From NCBI GenBank assembly GCA_911728435.2, contig OU452199.1, forward strand, positions 1,860,001 to 1,924,000: 64,000 nucleotides of DNA, read 5' to 3'. Positions within the stretch are counted from its first letter, which is position 1; every line of letters starts with the position of its first letter. A program made the translations under genes and the position numbers. A model generated the notes under the pieces. It did no database searches. It saw nothing but the letters and a program-made list of their open reading frames with translations, and was not told the origin of the DNA. Shown piece by piece: positions 46,101-58,100 of this stretch. The stretch is from Apoderus coryli (lineage: Eukaryota; Arthropoda; Insecta; Coleoptera; Attelabidae).

Positions 46101-49100
46101 TTAAACAATGCGCATTTTTGACATGCAATGTTAAACTGTCATTGCATCCACGAATTGGATTATCAGCTAAATCCACGTAATTTTTCAAAAAATAACAACC
46201 TAAAAACAAACTCGCCACTATTAATTGCACTGTTCACTAACATAGTTATTCACCTTTCTTCCCTTCAACATCTGCATCATGATCATGCTGCCACATCTGT
46301 TTTGGTTGTTTACCTAAACAGGAATTTTTGGGCATGGAACATCGATTCGGTTGATTGACGAAACCTTCATAACCTACTCCTGCTTTATTGCAGGATTTCC
46401 CATCGGCAGCTATTTGATTTTTATTTACTACCTAAAATTCTCTATGCGTTAGACAGAGTACACATGTTGGCAACACCGCTTTTATTTTTATTGACAATAT
46501 ATTTTGTTTTTTTTTAACTGTAAGATTATTGCGAAAAATACTCCAGAAAACAGTAAAATTACGCAGAAAACTGCTCTCAAAACTGTAAAATTATTGAGAA
46601 AATATTCCAAAAAACTGTAAGAATATTGAGAAAAACACTTAAAAAACTGTAAAGTGATTGAGAAAACTACTCAAAAAAACTGTAAAATTATTGAGCAAAA
46701 AAATACTCCAAGAAAGTGTAAATTTATTGAGAAAACTACTCAAAAAAGCTGTAAAATTATTGAGAGAAATCCTCAAAAAAACTGTAGAATTCTTGAGAAA
46801 AATACTCCCAAGAAACTGTAAAGTTATTGAGAAAACTACTCAAAAAAAATTGTAAAATTATTGAGCAAAAAAATACTCCAAGAAAATGTAAATTTATTGA
46901 GAAAACTAATCAAAAACGCTGTAAAATTTTTGAGAGAATCCTCAAAAAAACTGTACAATTGAGAAAAATACTCCAAAAAACTGTAAAATTATTGAGAACA
47001 CAACTTAAAAAAATTGTAAAATTATTGAGAAAAAAAACATTGAATTTATTGAGAAAACTACTCCAAAAAACTGTAAAATTATTGGGAACACAAGTTAAAA
47101 AAAACTGTAAAATTATTGAGAAAAATACTCCAAAAAACTGTAAAATGATTGAGAAAAATACTTCAAAAAACTGTAAAATTATTGAGAACACAACTTAAAA
47201 AAACTGTAAAATTATTGAGAACACAACTTAAAAAAATTGTAAAATTATTGAGAAAAAAAACATTGAATTTATTGAGAAAACTACTCCAAAAAAATTATTG
47301 GGAACACAAGTTAAAAAAAACTGTAAAATTATTGAGAAAAATACTCCAAAAAACTGTAAAATTATTGAGAAAAATACTCCAAAAAACTGTAAAATTATTG
47401 AGAACACAACTTAAAAAAATTGTAAAATTATTGAGAAAAAAAAAACCTTGAATTTATTGAGAAAACTACTCCAAAAAACTGTAAAATTATTGGGAACACA
47501 AGTTAAAAAAACTGTAAAATTATTGAGCAAAATACTCCAAAAAACTGTAAAATTATTGAGAAAAATACTCCAAAAAAACTGTAAAATTATTGAGAAAAAT
47601 ACTCCAAAAACTGTAAAATTATTAAGAAAAATACTCCAAAAAACTGTAAAATTATTGAGAACACAACTTAAAAAAATTGTAAAATTATTGAGAAAAAAAC
47701 ATTGAATTTATTGAGAAAATTACTCCAAAAAACTGTAAAATTATTGGGAACACAAGTTAAAAAAACTGTAACATTATTGAGCAAAAAATACTCCAAGAAG
47801 GTGTAAATTTATTGAGAAAAGTACTCAAAAAAGCTGTAAAATTATTGAGAGAAATCCTCAAAAAAACTGTAGAATTATTGAGAAAAATACTCCAAGAAAC
47901 TGTAAAGTTATTGAGAAAACTACTCAAAAAAAATTGTAAAATTATTGAGCAAAAAAAATACTCCAAACAAACTGTAAAATTATTGAGAACACAACTTAAA
48001 AAAACTGTAAAATTATTGAGAAAACTACTCCAAAAAACTGTAAAATTATTGAGCAAAATACTCCAAAAAACTGTAAAATTATTGAGAACACAACTTAAAA
48101 AAACTGTAAAACTTTGAAATTATTGAGAAAACTACTCCAAAAAACTTTAAAATTATTGAGAACACAACTTAAAAAAAACTGTAAAACTTTGAAATTATTG
48201 AGAAAACTACTCCAAAAAACTTTAAAATTATTGAGAACACAACTTAAAAAAAAACTGTAAAATTATTGAGAAAAATACTCCAAAAAACTGTAAAATTATT
48301 GAGAAAAATTCTCCAAACAAACTGTAACCTTGAAATTATTGAGAAAACTACTCCAAAAACTGTAACATTATTGAGAACACAACTTAAAAAAAACTGTAAA
48401 AGTTTGAAATTATTGAGAAAACTACTCCAAAAAACTTTAAAATTATTGAGAACACAACTTAAAAAAAACTGTAAAACTTTGAAATTATTGAGAAAACTAC
48501 TCCAAAAAAACTTTAAAATTATTGAGAACACAACTTAAAAAAAAACTGTAAAATTATTGAGAAAAATACTCCAAAAAACTGTAAAATTATTGAGAAAAAT
48601 TCTCCAAACAAACTGTAACCTTGAAATTATTGAGAAAACTACTCCAAAAACTGTAAAATTATTGAGAACACAACTTAAAAAAAACTGTAAAATAATTGAG
48701 AACACAACTTAAAAAAACTGTAAAATTATTGAGAAAAATACTCCAAAAAACTGTCAAATTATTGAGAACACTACTTCAAAAAAACTGTAAAACTTTGAAA
48801 TTATTGAGAAAACTACTCCAAAAAACTTTAAAATTATTGAGAACACACTTAAAAAAAACTGTAAAATTATTGAGAACACAACTTAAAAAAACTGTAAAAT
48901 TATTGAGAACACAACTTAAAGAAACTGTAAAATTATTGAGAACACAACTTAAAAAAACTGTAAAATTATTGAGAAAAATACTCCAAAAAACTGTCAAATT
49001 ATTGAGAACACTACTTCAAAAAAATTGTAAAACTTTGAAATTATTGAGAAAACTACTCCAAAAAACTCTAAAATTATTGAGAACACAACTTTTAAAAAAC

Positions 49101-52100
49101 TGTAAAATTATTGAGAACACAACTTAAAAAAACTGTAAAATTATGGAGAACACAACTTAAAAAAACTGTAAAATTATTGAGAACACAACTTAAAAAAACT
49201 GTAAAATTATTGAGAAAAAAAAACTTTGAAAGTATTGAGAAAACTATTCGAAAAAAACTGTAAAATTATTGAGAAAAATACTCAAAAAAACTGTAAAATT
49301 ATTGAGAACACAACTTAAAAAAACTGTAAAATTATGGAGAACACAACTTAAAAAAACTGTAAAATTATTGAGAACACAACTTAAAAAAACTGTAAAATTA
49401 TTGAGAAAAAAAAACTTTGGAAGTATTGAGAAAACTATTCGAAAAAAACTGTAAAATTATTGAGAAAAATACTCAAAAAAACTGTAAAATTATTGAGCAC
49501 ACTTCTTCAAAAAACTGTAAAATGATTGAGAAAAATACTCCAAAAAAACTTAATTGAGAAAAATAAAAACCTGACCCACGCTGTATAATGTGTAGCTACA
49601 GTGAGGATAAAAAGTCAAGCATAAATACTTTTTGGTCCTCACATTGTTTGAAAAATGTTACATTAATTCAGTTGTCAGGACCGGATTATATTCATTTTTA
49701 TGTATAAAAGAGAGACTCTTCTGAAATTAGATGATATTTTGTGTACAGTTAAAATATCTTTACCAAATATTCACCAGGACCACCCTCAACTTCAGGATAA
49801 GCATTGGGATCAACGTTTCTACCAACCTCCGGTATAAGCAACCGATGAGTCTTATACGGCAGACTGCTGCTTGTCTGCTGACCATCTTGTGAGTTTTTCA
49901 GACTATAACTGGCTATAATATTACCTAAAACCTTATAACTATTAATCTATAAAGGCTTCAATCAATCAATTGAACCAAATAAGTTACCAGTACAACTCTT
50001 AGCTTGTCGCATCTCAGTTCCAATTATAATTGGTTTACCCCTAGTCAAATCTTTCCAATGAAACTCTCCATTGACGTCTTCGTGTTTCTCATACACCAAA
50101 ATTTCCAGCATATGCGTAACCTTTGGCTTCTTCAATTTGTACACGGTGTACCAAACATCTGAGAACTCGAGACAATGCGTACTGTCATGGTAGCTTGTCG
50201 GGTCAACGTTAGGGGGCGTAAAAGTGTCATAGCAGTCTTGACCACCACGTTTGTGTAGATGTCTGACATGTCGTCGTTTGAACTCGTCTCTCATATTTCC
50301 TAAAGATTGTACATCTATTAGGATACTTTTCAAGTGTGTATGACCAAAGGTACAGGGAGAAATTAGGATTTGGATACAGAAAATTAACGATCTGCACAAA
50401 CTCAAAGATGATCCTAAAGCAGCATTACAGAGAAAGGTAAAGCAAAGCCAGCAAAATACCACAAAATCATAAAATGGTATATTCTTAGCTGCAGATCTTG
50501 CCAGACAAATTATTACAAAGAAATGAAATAGACTCTCAGCATTCACCGATACACCTTTGAATGAAGTTGTTGACGCCATATAATTAACCTTAACATCAAC
50601 ATATTCTACATGAAGAACTAACATTCTTTTGTCGTAGTCTATCAGCTCGTTCACGACAACCTGTATACCTACAGGTATATCTACGACGTCATAGATCTTC
50701 TATGAAGTTAAAGTTTTGAACATTTAATCGAAAAACTATAAATACTTAATCTACAGATTTTATATGTACCTAAACATGTTGTAAACATTTATTTTATTGT
50801 ACAAATATGTCCCTAAACCCCTTATTACAAAGTACCTACTTAGTTGATGGAATTTTACAGGTAACAGGATTAAACTCCAGGATCTGGTTAAAACTATTAG
50901 TTTTGTTTAGATAATCCCTATTATGCATATATAACTATGGAGGATGTAAATGTTAAAATCCGTTAAACATTTTTAATGTAGGTCATAAATAGAATTGAAT
51001 ATGTATAGATTTTGTACATATACCGGGTATTCCATTAAGGGTGGACAGGTAGCATATCTCAGGAAATAATAGTAATAATAATAGCCTTTATTTGCCCAAC
51101 AGTACAAAACCCTTTACAGGACAAATACTTTAATAATTTTAAACCTAAATCATAATTCACTAATGCACAAAATAAATAAAACTAAAATGAGTACCCATAT
51201 CTAATTACCGAAGTGTTGGATGTCAACTTCCAGAACCTCTCTCATCTCAGAATTGAAAATGTCACAGTCTGCACAAATCAAGTTATAATTACCACACATA
51301 ATATTGACAGGAGAACGCAGCAACACATTGGTTCTAGCTCTCGCAATGTGAAAATTTGAACTGTATCTAGTTTCAAATCTTGGAACATTAATATTTACAT
51401 TCATTAACATTTCAGAACAGTCAACCTTTCCATGTAGAAGCTTATACAAATACTCAATTGAATTCAAAATTCTTCTTTTTTCCAAGCTCCGCGTATCAAA
51501 TCTAGTCAACAATATATTATAGTCAACTCCCCTTTCAGGATATATTCCATCTTCCTTATACACAAGATGTTTAAGAAATTTACGCTGCATTTTTTCAATT
51601 GCAACTTTATGAACATTATATATAGGGTACCAGACTAACGAACCGTATTCAAGCTTAGGCCGAATGTATGTAGAAAAAAGAATTTGTAAAGCAAGAATAT
51701 TATTGAAGCCTTTTGTATTTCTCATAATGAAACCATAGGTTTTATTGGCTTCCGCTGTCTTAGTTAATATGTGCTCAGCAAAACTAAGTTTAGAGTCAAA
51801 GATGATTCCCAGGTCAGTCACTGTCTCAGAGGATGTTATGGCTGTGTCATTTATGCTGTAGTTATATTGAATATTTTGTTTTTTCTTTGTATACATCATG
51901 ATTTTACATTTTGCTGGATTAAGAGGTAAATGGTTAGTTTGACACCATTCCGATACATGATTCAAATTTGCTTGAAGCTCATTACAATTATTAATATTTT
52001 TTATTTCAAGAAAAATTTTTAAGTCGTCAGCAAACATTAACTTGCCACAGGTCAGTCTTTCCTCCAAATCATTAACAAACAATAAAAACAATAAGGGCCC

Positions 52101-55100
52101 AAGGTTTGAACCTTGAGGAACTCCAGAAACTGCATGGAAGGGAACTGATCTGTAACCGTTATGTGACACAATCTGTTCTCTTTTTAACAGATAAGATTTC
52201 AAAAAGATTTGCAAGTCCTTAACAAAGCCGAACTTGTCCAATTTAATTATCAATCTGCCATGATCCACCCTGTCAAACGCCTTCGCGAAGTCCGTGTAGA
52301 TCACATCCATCCGACCACCACTGTCAATCACCTCCGAGATATTAAAGTTAAATTACTTATTGTGGATTTCTTTGACATGAATCCGTGCTGAATTGGTGTG
52401 ATCATGTTTCGGACAGAGGGATAGATGCAACCAAACAATACAGTTTCAAAGATCTTACAAAAATTTGACAGAATTGATATAGGCCTGTAGTTGCCAATAT
52501 TTGATTTATCCGCCGACTTGAACACCGGTACAATCCTCGACTTTTTCCACTCAGTTGGAAACACACCACTATTTATAGCCAAATTAAAAATAAAACATAA
52601 GGGGCCAACTAAAACCGGAACATATAGTGATAGTTTAACAAATAAAAATAATGAAAGATCCATTAAAATGACCAAAATGCAGAGCTTTCATAAAATTTGT
52701 TAAAATAGGTAGATCTAGATACCCATGAAACAAAATTGGGAAGTTTCCATGCATGGAGACAAATAAATAAACGCGAATATGCTGCTAAATACCCTGACCG
52801 AAGACACCATAGCAGAAAAGTGTTCCGTCGGTTAGCAGTCCGTTTACGAGAAACGGGAAGTGTAAGAGTTGATCCAGTCCCGCTCAGAAGGCGTCCAGTT
52901 AGCAGTGAAGATAATATTATAAGCGTTCTTGCGAATGTTGACAAGAAGCGCCTAGACTTTTGTTATTGGCTGAGAGATATGTACACGGAAAACCCGCAAT
53001 TTCTCTCACAGATTTTATGGACTGATAAGCCAGTTTTTCTAGTTGTGGTAGTGTTAATTTACAGAATACGCATTATTGGTCACAAACAAATCCTCATTGG
53101 ATGTCGGAAGTTGAACATCAAAGTAGATGGAGTGTAAACGTGTGGTGTGGAATCGTAGACGGCAGAATTATTGGACCATTGGCCACCTAGATACCCGAAC
53201 TTCACAGTGTTAGATTTTTACTTGTGGGGAAGGATAAAAAAACATGGTTTACCAAACACCACCAACCACTCGAGAGAACATGATTGAGCGAATTCAAAAT
53301 TCAGTGGCGTCGCCTCCACGAGCTGAAATGGAGGCGGCGGTTGCTAGTACATTAAATATGAGCCAATAAGTCGCTGCATTTTGCAAAATGGGAGTCATTT
53401 TGAACATTTATGAAAGTTCTGTTGGTAGTTATAATGTTGTTGTTTTTGTTTTATTATTTTTAGTGTTATTGTTAATTTTTGTTATTTTCTTTGGTTATCC
53501 ATTGTTATTTCTTTATTTCCATGGCATTCTTGATCACGGAAAATTAAAGATACATGATTTTTCAACGAATTTTGGTGAACAATATTCTTTTGGTCATAAC
53601 TCTGAAACGAATAAAGATTTTGAAGTGCGGTTTTGGACTTTTTTGTTGGAAATACAATTTACTTTTCAATTTTGATAAAATATTTGTATCATTCTATTTA
53701 AGTTTTTAAAGAAAAATCAAAAAAACCTTAGGCGATACAAATATCGCCATCTAGCGGAGCCCCAAAAAACAATTATGATTTGAAATCATTTTTTTCTTCA
53801 TCAGCAAGGCTTGAGTTCTTAAACAAAAGTTAGATTTATAAATTCGGTTAAGTCAAACCAAAGTTATACACATTATCATAGGTAAAATTTCGTCCTTCCC
53901 TGCTGCCTTTATTTCAAGCCGCACAATAAAAAGTGATACACCAAAAAGATGCCAAATCTCAGTAGCATTACTGTGATAGTATTGTTTTTCTAACTTCTAT
54001 TGCGAAATTTTCAATAAAAATGGATTTTTTGCATTACTGTATCTATTACGCCCCCTAGCGGTATAGTTAGGAACTAAAAACTATTTCCAGCGATTTCCCA
54101 TTGTCGATTTCCCTAAAAGAATTTTTTTCCCATTGTCCTACGACTATTATTTCCTGAGATATGCTACCTGTCCACCCTTAATGGAATACCCGGTATAGAT
54201 TTTGTACATATACAGTTCGTCTCACAGGATTCTTATGACTTATACGGTAGGTATATCAATGACTTATCTTAAACCCATATTTGTTTCAAAGGATTATCTA
54301 CCGCACTGATGTTCCCAATGTGAACGTCCGACGCAAGGACATGATTACTGTTCCGCAGCATCGAACAACCATGTTTCGGAGATCCTTCAGCTATAACTTA
54401 GCCAAGCATATAATGAAATTGATCCTGATTTTAACGCCTTCCCTAATGCAAAATTTAAAAGACTCCTATACAAAAAATTGTTTCCTGAGCAGGCTACTCT
54501 CATTGATTCTAATGCTGTGTGACTGTAATTATTTGTGCTTGGGAAGCAGTTTGAGTTTGATTATACAATTATAATCAACATTATTATTATTATTATTTTG
54601 TAGTTTATTATTATCTTCTTTCTATGTTTTTTAAAAGGTACACTAGGTACTTGCTGAAAATCAGCTTTGCTGAGCTTGAACCTTTTGGCATTTCTCTTTT
54701 TAAATGGGATTGTATCTATTTTAAAATAAGACTGCATATTAACTTAGCTTTAATTATTATTTTTTTGTTCTTGTACTCAAATCATGCCATTAAATTAATT
54801 TATTATTATTATTATTAGTATAGAAAAAAAAAATACAAAAATTAAAGGATAATCTTCTGAAGTAATCCATCTATCGAGGAGTGAATGTTATTATTTGAAT
54901 AAAAGTTAGAAGTTACTAGTCACAAAAATTAACAAATGTTCAACAATTTGATTATATTTTAATTTTTATTTTATCAATTTAACAACCAAATTTTCCATCA
55001 AGGTGATATGTATAGACGTTTAAATCTAAAATCCATGTAAAAATCTATCTGTTGATTCTGTAGGAAGTATGACCCTCACATTGTACAAGTTCTTTAAGCC

Positions 55101-58100
55101 ACTGATGATGGACGTGTAGTCCGAAACATGTCTGGCAGATAAAATCAAGAAATTTTAACGTATATATATATAAATCATTTTGTGGAGTAGACGCCTTTTA
55201 TTCAAATAATAAAGGATAATCTCTTAATAAAAAAATTGAAGTAGCTAATATGATTTTTAAAACGAAAAGTGAAAAATCTGTTACGAATTATTGAGAATAA
55301 ACAACAGAATAGGACCAGCACGAATTTGTACGAAAAGAACAACACCGTTGCGTTGGCAGAGAACTTCGAATACCGATCATCTACAATACTTTTTAAAAAA
55401 AGGCACAATGATTCCAGAAAAAAATTAAACAAGATTTTGCTATACTTTTCTAGAATCCTGGAAGCGTACATATAAAGATCACATCATAATCATACTTTGT
55501 CTAAAAAAATAGCTTATACAAATCTACCAAAAACTCATAGAGAATATACATGGATTTCCTATAAGAGTTTCGCGATTTTTGCTACATGTGTCTACCTATT
55601 TATAGTAAAACTTAAATGCTACATAAGCACAATATCAACATTAGTGTTTTACGATGAAAAATAAACATAAGCACTACGTATAATAATATATTTTAATGAC
55701 CCGTCATATAAGTATGATCCCTAATTTTGTAATTGCTGTGTTGAAGACAAGCTATTACCTCTCAGTCCAATATATCTTCAATAAAACTTTTAACAATGCC
55801 CAATACAGATGATTATCTTGGAATTCACCAGAACAACTTAATAGTATGCTTTAAAAATTTTTTATTGGTATATACCTAGTCAGGGTACAGGCCAGTGTTG
55901 TGCAGATGGAATTTTAAAAAAGGCACATTTAATATAATACTCTGATCCTTTTTCCCAAAAAGGCAAAGTGAATTTTGTTTATTCTTATATAATTTGGGAA
56001 TAAACAAGTAAAAATAAATTTGGCCATCAAGAAACCATGATCAAGTCTGCCAAAGGCATTGGACAAGTCAGTATATCGAATGTGTCCACGGATAGAGTTT
56101 GGAAGAGGAAAACTTTTTTATTTGTAGATTTAGAAGAAAAAGTCATTCTTTATAAAAACGTCTGCTTGTGTCAAAACTACAATATTAAATACCAAATTTA
56201 CGATTACTATACAGGGTATATCAAAAATATCACTTTTAATGATTTTGATTTTTTGTTTTTTTTTAATTTTATCGAAATATTTTCAAAATCGTGATTTATT
56301 ACACCAATTGTGCAAAAAAGCTAATAAACTTTTTTCTCAAAGTGGTTAATTTCACAGCTACTATTAAAATAATAAAATTAAAAAAACAAGGAAATCAAAA
56401 TCATTAAAAATGTTATTTTTGATATACCTTGTATAGTAATCGTAAATTTCGTACTCGAAATTGTAGTTTTGACACAAGCAGACGTTCTTATAAAGAATGA
56501 CTTTTTCTTCTAAATCTACAAATAAAAAAGTTTTTCTTCTTCCAAACTCTATCCGATGTGTCCACAGATAGAGTTTGGAAGAGCAAAAACTTTTTTATTT
56601 CTAGATTTAGAAGAAAAAGTCATTCTTTATAAGAACGTCTGCTTGTGTCAAAACTACAATTTCGAGTACGAAATTTACGATTACTATACAAGGTATATCA
56701 AAAATAACATTTTTAATGATTTTGATTTCCTTGTTTTTTTTTTAATTTTATTATTTTAATAGTAGCTATGAAATTAACCACTTTGAGAAAAAAGTTTATT
56801 AGTGTTTTTTGCACAATTGGTGTAATAAATCACGATTTTGAAAATATTTTCATAAAATTAAAAAAAAAACAAAAAAATCAAAATCATTAAAAATGTTATT
56901 TTTGATATACCCTGTATAGTAATCGTAAATTTGGTATTTGAAATTGTAGTTTCGACACAAGCAGACGTTTTTATAAAGAATGACTTTTTCTTCTAAATCT
57001 ACAAATAAAAAAGTTTTTCCTCTTCCAAACTGTATCCATGTACACATTCTAGATAACAATAACATTTAATATTTATTTATATTGAGAAAATTGTTCAAAC
57101 GTCGTTGAAACACTTCCAAAGCCAAATGTTGCGGATTTAGCACAATTGACAGATTTCAACGTCCTTGATCACCCAAACAAAATGTTCGTTAGTGACTTAA
57201 TGCTATGCGTGTGTGACAACGTCGCTATTGTTTTGCAAGCTCAGCAATTTGTATTTCTAGTGTACGTAACAATAAAAAAGAGAGACAGATCAGATCAGAC
57301 GCTTTTGAAACGCATTACAATCAACTACTCGCAAACAAAAAGACATTATAAAACTTTATCTATCATACTTATTATTTGTACAGTTTAATTATTCTTATGT
57401 TTTGATTATTAGTTAGTTAATTATATTTATGCTTTAAAATTTAATCGAACCGTTTATTTTCATACAGTCCACTAAACCTACACAAAAGAAAAATTAAAAA
57501 TTTCCTCAAATTTCTGGATTAGAACAATTTTGTGTAAATTGACCCTGTCCTTGCAACGCTACTGTCGAAAGCAATAATTATTAGAAAAAGTAGAAAGAGA
57601 ATATTTATAACGGATCATAATACCTCTACTGTCATGTGCATCTACACTGGGATAAAACGCTTTAAGTCCTCTGGTCATATGGACGTTATTACCATGCTGT
57701 ACCATAATACCAGGACTGTTGACATTGTTAATATTATTGTTGTTACCAGTATCGGCTTCCTTGAAGGTACCATACCCATCATAACGTCCATCTCTCATTT
57801 TATTGGCCATGTCATAATAACTTTTTTCTTTTCATTCACCCAAAAGTTAAAAGATACAATTATTAGTTATATTGGTTATAAACTGATAGGTAGGTACTTA
57901 AATCTACACCTATATTTGTACACTTATCAGGGTAGGTGTATATTTCTCCGTTTCTCCTAACAACGTTGCTTTTAAGAACGGGTGGCAACGCTGCTTTGTT
58001 CACTTCTTTCTAATTAGTCTCCGCTCTTGATTGTCCTGTCTCTCTCTCTCTCTCAAGGAAGCGCATCCAGCCCATAGAAATCTTATATTATATAATATGT

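Larger units (their letters stand above)
51023..54193 (+). mobile_element. Mariner-type transposon of the CCGGGTATT family, interrupted by a LINE
   Basis: Ends CCGGGTATTCCATTAAGGGT at 51023 and its inverse finishing at 54193, each beside TA. After about 50 bp of the left arm a minus-strand LINE (51073-52624) intervenes, then the element resumes in the part homologous to 21130. The inner section of the left arm seems lost at the LINE insertion. Right arm blocks (GTTAGGAACTAAAAACTATT, TCCCATTGTCGATTTCCC) match 20480-20570 inverted. The transposase remnant lies at 52736-53370. Confidence 0.88.

Noticed and set aside
46658..49454. Long frames with KTVKLLRKILQ repeats, like a coiled-coil protein
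   Set aside because: Periodic translation of the 33-bp minisatellite, open on both strands and inside a HAP2 intron.
46520..49570. CRISPR-like array
   Set aside because: Units are contiguous and alike, with no unique spacers; it is a eukaryotic minisatellite.
50300..50654. N-terminal extension of the HAP2 exon 6 frame with hydrophobic stretch
   Set aside because: It lies before a good acceptor (ATCTTTAG at 50300) and has no HAP2 match; read as intron.
54281..54574. Independent gene with RSFSYN motif
   Set aside because: Matches the C-terminus of the LINE at 60305-61246 and ends in its ATT tail.
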